In this document: piece after piece, positions 1 to 12,300 of the stretch
Layout: every line of letters begins with the position of its first letter
How positions within the stretch are numbered: the stretch's first letter is position 1
Origin: Plotosus lineatus
Lineage: Eukaryota; Chordata; Actinopteri; Siluriformes; Plotosidae
DNA: 64,000 bases
Direction of reading: 5' to 3'
Assembly: GCA_024760905.1 (NCBI GenBank)
Contig: CM045731.1
Coordinates: 18,407,001-18,471,000 of the forward strand
The notes under the pieces: model-generated
What the model saw: only the letters and a program-made list of their open reading frames with translations
Databases searched by the model: none
What the model was told of the DNA's origin: nothing
Program-made: the position numbers and the translations under genes

Positions 1-164
1 ATTGATTTAGAGGTGTTTTATGTGATACGGTAATGGTATTTATGGATGTATAGTACAGTATGAACGTCATACGTCACTGGAACATACAGTAACAACTTAC
101 CTTTTTTTTCACCTTACGTTCAGCCGTCCAGAACCGAACTAAAACGTAAGTCGGGGAGCGTCTG
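1..164 (-). mobile_element. end of a Tigger/mariner-like TIR element (cut by window start)
   Basis: Reads in reverse as cagacgctccccgacttacg..., bordered by TA at 165-166. The same family occurs in opposite orientation at 63256. Only this end is in the window. Confidence 0.6.
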
Positions 165-466
165 TATATACTACGTTTTTTTCCTGAGTTTCAAAAGATA
201 CATTTACAGAGATGTGCTTTTCTTATGTTTCTGTGTACAGTCCCTGGCAGGTTCCTTAATTAAATAAAATCAGATAATTATAACCAAAGGCTCTGATGAA
301 TAAAGTAATCACTCAGTGTTAAGGAAATAAAAATATGCAATTACTTTATAATTTGCATTTCCAAAACCAGTACCAACACAAGTCTGAAAATGCAAATTAG
401 TCTGCAGTTAAAAGAGTGTTTACAGATCTGAACACGCTGCTGGACCTGGCGAACACGAAGGAAACA

Positions 467-750
467 TGGCCTCAGGAACAGAGCTGTCAACTGAAAAATA
501 GAAAGGATTATAAATTTTCTTCAAGAAGGAAATCCAGCACAGAGTGTGGCAAAGACATTGGTATTTACTAGGTAGTGCTGTCCTTTATTTGATGCATGGC
601 ATAAGATTGGAAGGACATAACAGCAGAAAAGACACATGATCACATCAGCCGTAAAGGCAGAACTCAAAATAATATGCCATGGGAAAAAATGCACAATGAA
701 TCATTTAAGCAGAAGCAGGAATTCGAACAGTGTCAAATGAGCCGAATGAA
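467..750 (+). pseudogene. decayed transposase-like fragment, possibly Tc1/mariner
   Basis: A short coding-like stretch reads MASGTELSTEK, a stop, then (after a frame change) EGNPAQSVAKTL, resembling the N-terminal helix-turn-helix of Tc1-type transposases. It has several stops and frameshifts. The identification is tentative. The rest of 165-860 shows nothing I recognise. Confidence 0.3.
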
Positions 751-861
751 ATGATTCACTCACCGAGCACATCACAGTCGAAACTGGCTTCATCCTGAAC
801 AGCTCACCAGACCATCACAGGGCCAACACAGGCACACACACACACACAACCATTCACACTA

Positions 862-1299
862 CAGTGATCCTCTCTACTTCATGCTTCAATTTCTGTGGCT
901 TCAGTGCATCGCGGGATTTTCAAAGATATTCATCGAAAAATAAGGAAAATAGGGGAAAAGTTAAGCAAAAAATGCCACAAAACAAGGCCAATTATGCAAA
1001 CCCTCCCCCCAAACAAACAAAAACAAAAAACAACCCAAAACCCCAAAACAAAACTACTTACATTTTTATGAAAGGTGCGCATCTGTATGTGTGTGTATTT
1101 ATATTTTAGTTACATCTTATGTGTTACTTTTGAATGTTTAATTGTTATTATAAGCATTTATAGCATTGAACATGTATTTATTGATATTATATATACATGT
1201 ACGTATACGTCAGTTAGGGAGATCGATCACACTTCACGGAAATCCGCGGTCACGGGAGGGTCTCGGTTCCCATTAACCGCGGAAAGTGAGGGATCCCTG
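862..1299 (+). mobile_element. 438-bp Tigger-like non-autonomous element
   Basis: The left end (cagtgatcctctctacttc) and right end (reverse cagggatccctcactttccg) are TIR-like and flanked by TA. The interior, with a TATAC-rich stretch and cgcggtt, recurs at 4785, 8219 and 57796-58996. Confidence 0.65.
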
Positions 1300-1495
1300 T
1301 ATATTGTCATACCTAGGGATAATCTGGAATAGCCAATTAGCCTAATGTTCATGTCTTTGGACTGTGGGAGGAAACCGGAGTACCTGGAAGAAACCCATGC
1401 AAGCACGTGGAGATCATTCAAATCCCACACAGAAACAGGTTTCTTCCCACATTATAAACATGAACAATGTACACATCAGACTAATTGGTTGATCT

Positions 1496-1497
<2 letters not shown>

Positions 1498-1544
<47 letters not shown>
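1498..1544 (+). repeat. TG microsatellite
   Basis: An uninterrupted TG run of about 23 units next to the left arm of the palindrome at 1545. Confidence 0.95.
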
Positions 1545-1548
<4 letters not shown>

Positions 1549-3307
1549 CCTCTTCAAATTTGACTTTTTTCATCAAACATATGCAAAGTGATATTTTTCC
1601 CATTCTCCAAGGTCTAAATTAACTAAATATACCAGTCACTTTGATCTTGGACCTTGGCTATGCCTGCCCCCAGAGCCATGTAGTTTTATTGTTGACGTTT
1701 TTCAAAAACGATGCAAAATTCGGGATATTATGTCTTTGTTTTCATTGTAGCTTGCCAGAGGTTGATGCTATAGCATTAAAAGTGGTACCAAATGCAAGCC
1801 AATAAAATTTTCCATCACCATCTTGTACACATCTCCTTTCATTCTTGCTGATACTCTCCGATCGCACATCACACCGGACACTTTTCTCCAACCATTCCGC
1901 CTGCCTGCACACGCTTCTTCACCTCTTTTCCACACTCGCCATTGCTCTGGATTGTTGAGCCTAAGTACTTAAAATCCTCCACCTTCCTTATCTCTGCTCC
2001 CTGTAACATCCCCGTTCCTCCTGGGTCCTTCTCATTCACACACATGTATTCTGATTTTCTGAGGCTAACCTTCATTCCTCTCCTTTCCAGGGCATACCTC
2101 CACCTCTCTAGATTTTCCTCCACTTGTTTTCTGCTCTCACTATAGATCACAATGCCATCTGCAAACATCATAGTCCATGGAGATTCTTGTCTAACCTCGT
2201 CTGTCAGCCTGTCTATCACCATTGCAAACAAGAAGGGGCTCAGAGCTGATCCTTGATGCAGTCCCACCTCCACCTTGAATTCGTCGGTCACGCCGACAGC
2301 ACACCTCACCACTGTTTTACATCTCTCATACATGTCCTGCACCACTCTAACATACTTCTCTGCCACTCTAGACTTCCTCATGCAATACCACAGTTCTTCT
2401 TTTGGCACCCTGTCATATGTTTTCTCCAGATCCACAAAGGCGCAATGCAGTTCCCTCTGACCTTCTCTGTACTTCTCTATTAACATCCTCAAAGCAAACA
2501 CTGCATCTGTGGTGCTCTTTCTTGGCAGGAAACCAAACTGTTGTTCACAAATGCTGACCTCTGCCCTTAGTCTAGCTTCGACTATTCTTTCCCATAACTT
2601 CATCGTATGGCTCAACAACTTTATCCCTCTGTAGTTGCCACAACTCTGCACGTGTCCCTTGTTCTTAAAAATGAGCACCAGCACACTTCTCCTCCATTCC
2701 TCTGGCATCTGCTCACTCTCTAAGACCTTGTTGAATGTTCTTTTCAGAAAATCTACTGCTACCTCTCCTAGACACTTCCATACCTTCACAGGTATATCAT
2801 CAGGACCAACTGCCTTTCCATTCTTCATTCACTTCAGTGCCCTCCTCACTTCACCCTTACTAATTTTTGCTACTTCCTGCTCCTCAACGGTCACCTCTTC
2901 TACTCTTTTTTTCCTTTCATTTTCCTCATTCATCAGCTCTTCAAAGTACTCTTTCCATCTTCCCAGCACACTTCTGTCATTTCCCTCTGTGTCCTTTATC
3001 AATATAACTTCCTGCACGTCCTTCCCATCTCTATCTGTCTGCTGTGCCAACTTGTATTGATCATTTTTTCCCTCCTTACTCTCCAACCTATCATACAAGT
3101 CATAATAAAAACAAAGACATAATATCCTGAATTTTGCAGCGTTTCTTTGAAAAACGTCAACAATAAAACTACATGGCTGTTGGGGCAGGCATAGCCAAGG
3201 TCCAAGATCAAAGTAACTGGTATATTTAGTTAATTTAGACCTTGCAGAATGGGAAAAATATCAGTTTGCATATGTTTGATGAAAAAAGTCAAATTTGAAG
3301 AAGTCTA
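1545..3307. repeat. long palindrome: two ~200-bp inverted arms around an RTE fragment
   Basis: The arm at 1545-1742 is the reverse complement of 3108-3307 at roughly 94% by eye. The arms enclose about 1.36 kb made mostly of a truncated RTE reverse-transcriptase fragment. This looks like a foldback or MITE-type element with a retrotransposon piece inserted in its centre. Confidence 0.8.
1795..3103 (-). pseudogene. RTE-type reverse transcriptase fragment (inactive)
   Basis: The minus-strand frame 3098-1869 reads through RT motifs: KAVGPDDIPVKVW, FVDLEKTYDRVP (motif A), QGSALSPFLFA (B) and MMFADGIVIYSES (C). One in-frame stop interrupts ALK*MKNGK near 2829. Motif C reads FADG where intact copies have FADD, removing a catalytic Asp. 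Both the endonuclease and the C-terminal end are missing, so the copy is dead. Confidence 0.9.
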
Positions 3308-3366
3308 GTGTGAGTGTGAGTTTGGGTTGCCCTGCGATAGGTGTACCCCACCTTCACCTAACTTAT

Positions 3367-3367
<1 letters not shown>

Positions 3368-3406
<39 letters not shown>
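3368..3406 (+). repeat. TG microsatellite
   Basis: About 19 TG units 107 bases upstream of dsp exon 2. Confidence 0.95.
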
Positions 3407-3408
<2 letters not shown>

Positions 3409-3512
3409 AAAGCAAACAATAATTTAGCCAACAACGGTACATGATTGTGCAAGCTTCTCTGTACAGGATTAAGCAATACACTCTCATTTTATTGTGATTT
3501 CTTTGTATTTAG

Positions 3513-3606
3513 GCCTCCCATTCCGGTGGTCATCCATCAGAGAGCTTCCATGCTCCAGAACCAATGCCAAGAGCTCTTTCATAAAGCCATGGTTATTTTA
3601 CAAACG
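3513..3606 (+). CDS. dsp: dsp exon 2 (head region)
   Basis: The acceptor tttgtatttag and donor ACG|gtgagt bound a 94-base exon that starts on codon position 3 and ends in phase 0, matching human exon 2 phases. The peptide (32 residues with the split codon) includes LQNQCQELFHKAM, weakly similar to the human LQNCSDCLMRAEL segment. It is the most divergent exon, so the left boundary is the least certain in the gene. It lies 205 bases downstream of a long palindromic repeat. Confidence 0.75.
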
Positions 3607-3724
3607 GTGAGTACACTCAGCAGTTCTCCTCTCTCCCACGCTTTCTTTTTTTTTACAGCATGAGTGTTTGTTTCAGTGAGTTTTATGAGCTGAGTACTTT
3701 GTCACTGTGAACTGAAGATTTGTG

Positions 3725-3765
<41 letters not shown>

Positions 3766-6700
3766 GACACAGATAGAGTGCGGGCTGTAGCAGAAGCAGA
3801 ACACTGCATGATGTCTGTCCAAGAGATTATTGAACAGCTCAAAGTGCTTGCTCTTGATCTTTTGAACATGGGCCACCCCAATGAGAATGTGTTAATTATG
3901 TAAGATAAGCATATATACACACACACACCTCCCAATACCATACAAACACAAACATACGTTAACATAAGCCTTGTTTCTATGCATGAAAAAACTGTGCCGA
4001 TTTTATTATAAAGTTTCACAACTGCAGCATCTTCCAGAAACATATGCACATTATCACATTTTCTCTTGGGATTTACTTGCAGCGCAATTTGTTGCATCTT
4101 GGCTGATTGTGAATGCTGAACACCAAGAAGTCAGAGAATTATACATATCTAGAACGATAAATGTGCAGATACTAATAAAAACTGGATCGATATCAAAGAG
4201 AAACTTTCCCAAAGCACGCGCTGTGCACATAACCTGAGGTTAGAAAACAAGCTAGCACATCTGGTGTACATCAACCAGACAGCTGTCCTGCATTGTGATC
4301 ATTCTCCAGTGCTTTCACAGGGCATTGTGTAGATAATACCTGAGCTGAATAATTGTTGCCACAGGCCTCTAAATGTAATAGAGCTGCCACAATAGTGAGC
4401 TCCACACAAATACATATGTAAATTAGTCATCATATTACATGCAGTAAACATGGAAAAAATATCTAGAAATGCACTCAGAGTGCAGACCTCCACCAAGGTA
4501 GTACAATCTCATAGTTCCATAGGTTATCATGGCAGATGATGTAGAATTGTGGTGCTTCCTTATGGCCTATTCCACATTTAATTTTGAGCTCTGGATTTTT
4601 TTTTCTCTTGGTGCATTCTGGGTGATTTTTTTTTTCTCCCTCCTTGCCCTATCACGTGATCTTTCAAGTCTTTGAAAACCGTTCCAGATCTGGATCACAA
4701 CCAAAATTTAATCCGGTCTTTCTTAACCCAAGAGCCACATTTGTATAAAATTTCCTGGAAATTTGCTAATTGGTTTTCTAGGTACAGGAATCCCTCACTT
4801 TCCACGGTTAATTGGGACCGAGATCCCCACACGACCATCGAAATCCACAAACTAGGATCAACCCTCCCACCCCCCGACTGTCGTATACGTACAGTGTATA
4901 TGTGTATATAATATGAATAAATACATATTCAATTATATAAATGCTTATAATCACAATTAAACATTAAAAAATAACATAAGATGTAAATAAAATATAAATA
5001 CACACACATATAGATGGTATTGCATGAGAAGAAGATGACACACATACATACATACACGCTCAAATGCGTGTGCACACACAGATGCAACAATGTAAGTAGT
5101 TTTGATGGGAGATTTTGGGTTGTTTTTTGTTTTGTGATTGTTTAGGTTTCCATTATATAACCAGTTCTATTATATTTGAACAGTATATTCACGAAAGGTG
5201 TAATTTACTATTTCCTGGTTAAACATTACCCCCGATCAACTGTAGGACAGTAGAAAGGGTAGGATTTGGTTCAATCTGATTATCTTCACCCTGTGACTTT
5301 GTTTTCTAGTATTTGTCGTAAATTGTAGGGGCTTACTTCCTTTACTTGCACCCCCCCGCTTGTTTGCCCATATGGTCATCACTAGAGACCTCCATTTAGG
5401 TCTCTTCATTTTCTGTAACCGCTTAATCCTAATTTGAGTTGCGGTGAGGCAGGTGCCCATCCCAGCCAACTTCGGGTGAGGGCAGAGTACACCCTGGACA
5501 GCTTGCCAGGCCATCGCAGGGCGGAAACACGCCGACGGCTTTGCAGCCTACTCTTTACGAAAGTCAGCAATGGTTCTTTTACATGCCTCTCACCATAGAC
5601 AGTGAGAGACATGGCCGGCCTTTGATAACCCAGTTAGCTGCACTGGGGGGCACAGTGACAACCTTGTGGAGAGTGGGACTCGAACCCCCAACCTTTGGAT
5701 CAGCGATCCAGCGCCCTATACCACTAGACCACCACTGCCTCCATTTAGGCCTGTCACGTTAATTTTTTTTGTCAGATAATATATTGTCTCAGAAAATATC
5801 ACAATTAGGGCAGTGGTGGCCTAGTGGTAAAGGTGCTGGATCACTGATCCCAAGGTTTTGGGTTCAAACCCCACTCTCAACGGGTTGTCACTGTACCACC
5901 CCAGTGCAGGTAACTGGGTTATCAAAGGCCGGCCATGTCTCTCACTGTCTATGGTGTGAGGTTCATTTAAAAGAACCATTGCTGACTTTCGTAAAGAGTA
6001 GCTGCATAGCCATCAGCGTGTTTCCACCCTGTGATGGCCTGGTGAGTTGTCCTGGGTGTACTCTGCCCTCGCCCGGAGTCGGCTGGGATGGGCGCCAGCC
6101 TCTCCGCGACCCTAATTAGGATTAAGCAGTTACAGAGAATGAATGAATGAGATATCATGTTTAGTGATACTGTTGTCATAGCCAGCTATCGGTAACGTAA
6201 CGTAGTTTCTTCAGTGTTGCAGCTGTCCCTATCCTTGTGTTTGAATTTTGGCCATATTGGTGAGAAAAGCGTCTACGTTTGTTTCAGTTCTCCAGATCAT
6301 CTCTTTTCATATACCATCAAAATAATTTGTTTTTATTTATTTATTTATTTAATCTCCAATTTAAATCTAAGTGCCTGTGTTTAAGACTGGTGATGTAGGC
6401 ACTACTGGAAACCCACTTGCCACCTCTGCATACTGAATCATCCTAACGACTGGATCACCAGGGATTTAGCAGAGCTGTGAAACGCATGCAGGGAATTTTA
6501 AAGCGTGCTGATCACCTACACTTGAAACTCGAGCATCTGGGAAACCTGATTCCGAAACCACAATATGAGAAACCTTCCTTGTGTAGTACGAACAAACAAA
6601 ACCGAAGTCACATGTGGCTTTTTGAAAGAGGTGTTCTAAAAGCTCTATCTGCTTTTATGGCAATGTTTTTTTTTTGTTGTTGTTGTTGTTTTTTTAAATA

Positions 6701-9302
6701 ATTCGAATAGATTTCTCCAAAAATATTTGCTCATTCAAGAGGGTTGTAATAAATTGACCTTATGCTTAAGTAGTTATAGTTTGCTGATTTTTTTTGATTG
6801 TATGGTTTGATGGTGTAATCTTGTACCCAGGGTGGACGAATGCACAGAGCAGCTAAGAGCAATCCACATGGCTCTAACTGGCTCTGTGCAGAGGAAGAGC
6901 CGAGGCAGCAGAGGTAGCATGGGCTGGGACGAGGCAGATAGAAACTTCCAGGATGCCATTTCCTGGATTGGTCAACAGAAGGTAAAGTCAAGTGAATAGT
7001 CATTCATTGTCAGCTTACTTTTGTGTTCAGTCAAGGAAGAGTACACGAGGCATAGGGAGAGAGGCACGAAGAAAACAAATACCCCCCCACCCAATTCTCA
7101 GTGGGTCATATCTTAACTACAAAGCAACATTCCTCAGAGAATAAATGAAAAGATCCTCCACCCACACAATAAAGAGGGGTCTGTATTCAAGCCCATGCAG
7201 GCACATTACTCCAACCTGACTGTAAATTCTTCCTTTCATCCAAAGGCTTTTCTCATTCAACAGAGCAGTAACTGCTGCTTAGTGAGAGTGTACCCAGAGC
7301 TGGAAAAGGGGAGAGACAATATACAAATAATACAGACACCCCTCTACTGTATCCATCCAAACCTCAGTGTTGGTAACTCCATCCAGAAGTTCATATGAAA
7401 CTGTTTGGGTGTTAATTTCCCCCCTTTTTTCATAATAAAAGAAGGAACTGGGTCATTTGCATTACGGAGAGACAAGCGAATGAATCAGGGAAGGCGCTTT
7501 TCTTTAGGCACATGCAATAAATTTTTTACCCCTCCCTCCTGTCAAAGAGAATTACTGCCCTGTCACATGTGCCAGTTGATCTCGTCCCAAGATTAAGGTT
7601 TTACATCCGGCTTTTACAAGAAGACTTTAATTTTTCAAAACATTTCGATGAGTATTTGAGTCGATCTAGCACAATTTATACATATAAAATGGTCGAAGGT
7701 GGTGTCATCTGCTTGTTCTATCTTAGATCAAACATTTACATTGATAATAAAAACAGTGAGGTGTACAGTAATTATATAATTGAACATTGGCATGGCATGA
7801 AATATGGGTTACATGACGAGTCATGATGATAAAAGCAAATAAAACAGTGGTGTGTGAAACATCTGGATATAAAATGGGCTTATATATGCTGTGTGTGAGT
7901 GCGTGTGTGAGTGCGTGTGTGAGTGTGTGCGCGTGTGTGTGCGCGTGTGTGTGCGCGTGTACACTTAGAGTATAGGGTGTAGAGATTTACAGCATGTCCT
8001 TATGCTTGCATGGGTTTACTCCAGGTACTCCAGTTTCTTCCTCTGGTTCAAAGACATGCACATTAGAACACAGTACTCGGCTAAATTTCCCCTAGATATG
8101 GTGCGAGTGTGAATGGTTGTGTGTGTTGCTCTATCATGGCGAAGTATTGCCCAGTATTGGCTGAGATAGGTGTGTTTGTGTGTGTATATTTCGATATATG
8201 TATATATGTATGTATGTACAGTAGGCCCTTGACTGTTCGCGGTTTTGCACTCATGGTTTGCATATTTACATACTGCCAAGCAACTGACACATCATTCAAT
8301 TTCAGCCAATGGCTGTCCTCCTTCCTGCTGATTGGTTGAGATGATGTAACACCCCTTTTTCCTCATTCGCGCACAATTTGTCAATGAGCCTTTTTTTTCA
8401 GTGTATTTTAATTACCAGTTAAGCTCTATGATGCCACTCAAACGCTGTGCATCTTTTCTGGCTAAGCGATAGAAAAGATAATGATGTTGGATGTATCTTC
8501 TGAAGAAATAAGACTTTCTCCTGAAGAAACAACAGTTTCCGCTGAAGTGCCTGAAGAGGAATAGTCATCTGAACTGTTGTAAAGCTGTTGTATTAAAGTC
8601 TTTTTCATTTATTATTCCAGTACAGTGCCTAAGTTAATGTTTAGAATGTTTGTGTGTCTGCTTTCTCCTGCTCTGGCTGAGGGGTGTGGCTGAGCTGCTT
8701 GGACTGAATTCATACATGAGTTCATACTTGAATTAAGTAATCTCATTTACTCTCTATAAACACAAACCGCACGCTCACCTCAATTAAAGCGCACTTCTCA
8801 AGTCCTTCCCCTTTGAATGTGAAGCGTTTGTTGCAGGTGACACACGGAGCTTGTGAGACGAAGCTCGGCTTATCCAGACTTTTCAAGTGTGCAAGTGCGT
8901 TGCACCCCGTTCATAGATTTTCGCGAAGTAGCATCGACCCCCCCTGACTGACATATACGTACATGTATATAATATAAATACATATTCAAATAAACAATTA
9001 AACATTCAAAAAGAATTCATAAGATGTCAATAAAATATAAATACACCCACAGATGCGTGCGTGCACATACAGATGTGCACCTCACATGAAAAGGTTTTGT
9101 TGGGAGGGTTTTGAGTTGTTGTTTTTGTTTGTTTGGGTTTTTTTTGCATAATTGGCCTTGTTTTGTGACACTTTCCTTAACTTAATTCCTTTTTTTTCTT
9201 TTTTAATTTTCGGTGAATACTTTTGAAAAACCTATGATGCACTGAAGCTGCAGTAACTGAAGCACGAAGTGGCAAGGAATCACACACACACACACACACA
9301 CA

Positions 9303-9383
<81 letters not shown>

Positions 9384-12300
9384 TCTAAGAATGAGCGCAT
9401 GAATACGCACTTGTTACTTGTGCACTTGTTATTTATACTTAAAAAGGAACTATTTTCAAAGCCTAATAAATTAAAATTCAAATGTATTAAAGTATATTAA
9501 TATTGTTTAATTAATATCAAATTATGAGCATGTAATTAAGCAGATTTTTTTTACTTTAACAAATTACACGCATACAGTTTATCTCTAAAAAGGATGTTTT
9601 TTATTTCTTGATGCTTTCTGACACACTTCACATTTTTTTTAAGCGCCTGATAGAGACGTTGCCATGGGGAGACGAGCCTCATGTCATAGAGCAGCAGATA
9701 ATGAATCACAACAAGTTTCACAACTCTATCAAGAGAAGTGTGGAAGTGGAACGAGCTCAAGCGGAATTAGTAAGTTTATCAAACACGCTAAGCATGCACA
9801 CTTGCACACAAACATTCTATGTTAGCTATACTGGTAGCCATTTTGTTTTTCCTCAGATTCTTGAATGCTTTCTTTAGTTTTACTGGATTATATTCCTGCA
9901 AAAGAACACTATTCTGAGTTTGTCACTGTACTTGTACTAGGAATTCTACTGAGTATCTGAATGCAATTAATTTTTGACTAAAAGTTTACCATTCAAATGA
10001 TATTGAATATTAACTTGTTGCTTTGTGACATCACATTTCAGGAGGAGTATCTTCTGAGCAAATCTTCTCGATCTTATTTTCTCTCTAATGTCGATACAGA
10101 TCTGTAAATTATGCTAGCGTATTGCGCTCACAAAGATGCTTTTAAGCTTTTAACAGTATGTTTTTACATTGATAAGGTGTACTGACTTATCATGAGGTGT
10201 TGTGGGGCGCATGGTGTAATGATAGTGTTAAGCTATTAATTGAGAGATAGTGGCTGCTATTAGATCCCCAAAGTATTAAGACCCCTGGACAAGGTCTGAA
10301 CCACGAGTGTGTACCAAACAATACACAGTGGTACGTCAAGTTATGAGCGTTCCTTATAACGGATTTTCCATGATACGAGCTTCAATCCCACCAAAAATCT
10401 GCCCCATCCAACAAGCAAATTTTTTACTTACGAGCTCTGCTGGGAAAATGGCCGATTAGCCTTGTACTCTTCCGAGTGTATTTTTATTTAAAATTATTTT
10501 CTGTGATGCCCCCTATAGGACGAGAAAAAAAAAACATTTTATGCCCGCCCCAAACACGGCTATAAATAGTGTTTACTGCACTTCAAATCATTTGCTCGGT
10601 GCTTTTCCCCTACACCATAGGGAACACAGTGAGCGCACCACTGCCACCTGGTGTAGAGGATGCGCAATCACACTTTGACTGGTCCAGTATGCTAAAAAAG
10701 CGTGTTTCCTTTTGGTATTGCATGAGGAAGTCTGGAGTGGCAGATGAGTATGTAAGAGTGGGGCAGGACGTGTATGAGAGATGTAAGACAGTGGTGAGGT
10801 GTGCTGTCGGTGTGACAGAAGAGTTCAAGGTGGAGGTGGGACTGCATCAAGGGTCAGCTCTGAGCCCTTTCTTGTTTGCTATGGTGATGGACAGGCTGAC
10901 AGATGAAGTTAGACAAGATTCCTCATGGACTATGATGTTTGCAGATGACATTGTGATCTGTAGTGAGAGCAGCAAACAAGTGCAGGAAAATCTAGAGAGG
11001 TGGAGGTATGCCCTGGAAAGGAGAGGAATGAAGGTTAGCCTCAGTAAGACAGAATACACGTGTGTGAATGAGAAGGACCCAAGAGGAACGGTGAGGTTAC
11101 AGGGAGCAGAGATAAGGAAAGGTGGAGGATTTTAAGTACTTAGGCTCAACAATCCAGAGCGAGAGTGTGGAAGAGAGGTGAAGAAGCGTGTGCAGGCAGG
11201 TTGGAATGGTTGGAGAAGTGTCCGGTGTGATGTGTGATAGTTGAGTATCGGCAAGAATGAAAGGAAAGATGGTGATGAGGCCAGTGATGTTGTATGGTTT
11301 AGAAACAGTGGCCCTGGGGAAAAGACAGGAGGCAGAGCTGGAGGTAGCAGAGATGAACATGTTGAGGTTGTCCTTGGGAGTAACGAGGATGGCGGTACGG
11401 TGGCGTAGTGGTTAGCACAGCCACCTCACAGCAAGAAGGCCTGGGTTTGATTCCCAGCCGGGGTGTTTCTGTATGGAGTTTGCATGTTCTCCTCGTGCTT
11501 GTGTGGGTTTCCCCCCACGGTCCAAAAACATGCACAATAGGTTAATTGGCCGTTCTAAATTGTCCATAGGTTCGGATTGTGCAGAAGGCAATGGCAAAAT
11601 CACTGCACTATCCTTGCCAAGAAAACCTCCATGAAGATGAGCACAGAGCATGGTGGTGTAATGGTTAGCTTCCTGGCCTATCAATGCAAGGGCCTGGGTT
11701 CGAATGTTCCAGGTGGAGACACCAAAAAATTTGTGACCTGGGCACTTAATCCACATTGCACTCAGTCCACTCAGCTGTTAAATGGGTACCTGAATAACAG
11801 GATGTATGGACCTATATAGACATGCTTAGCCGCAGCCTTGAAGTACATTCCTGCAGGGTAATAAGCTGGATACAAGGTACATAAGCTGGACACAAGGTAC
11901 ATAAATTGTCATAGTATCAGGAATGAGTACATCAGAGGGACAGCACATGTAAGAGGTTTTGGAGACAAAGTCAGAGAGGCTAGATTGAGATGGTTTGGAC
12001 ATGTACAGAGGAGGGATAGTGACTATATTGGTAGTAGGATGCTAAGGTTGGAACTACCAGGCAGAAGGCCTAGAGGAAGACCACAGAGAAGATTCATGAA
12101 TGTGGTAAAGGAGGACGTGAAGGTAGTTGGTGTAAGAGAAGAAGATGCAGAGGATAGGGTGAGATGGAGACAGATGATTCGCTGTGGCGACCCCTGAAGG
12201 GAACAGCCGATAGGAAAAGAAAAAGAAGTTCCCCAGGGTCATACGTGCCAATTAGCCTTATTATTAATGTTACTGTACATGTGTTATTATTGTGAAATGT

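Noticed and set aside
1..3512. dsp exon 1 inside the window
   Set aside because: No frame with a start codon, desmoplakin-like N-terminus and phase-2 donor was found before exon 2; exon 1 is probably further upstream.
3305..4097. Small minus-strand frames with His-Thr runs
   Set aside because: Translation of CA/TG microsatellites; no other protein features.
5808..5880. tRNA gene
   Set aside because: A and B boxes are present, but the cloverleaf is degenerate and the sequence continues into a dispersed SINE body with many copies.
10569..11135. 188-residue frame as a host gene
   Set aside because: Its first part is DNA-transposon sequence and the rest is RTE reverse transcriptase; the fusion is a by-product of nested insertion.
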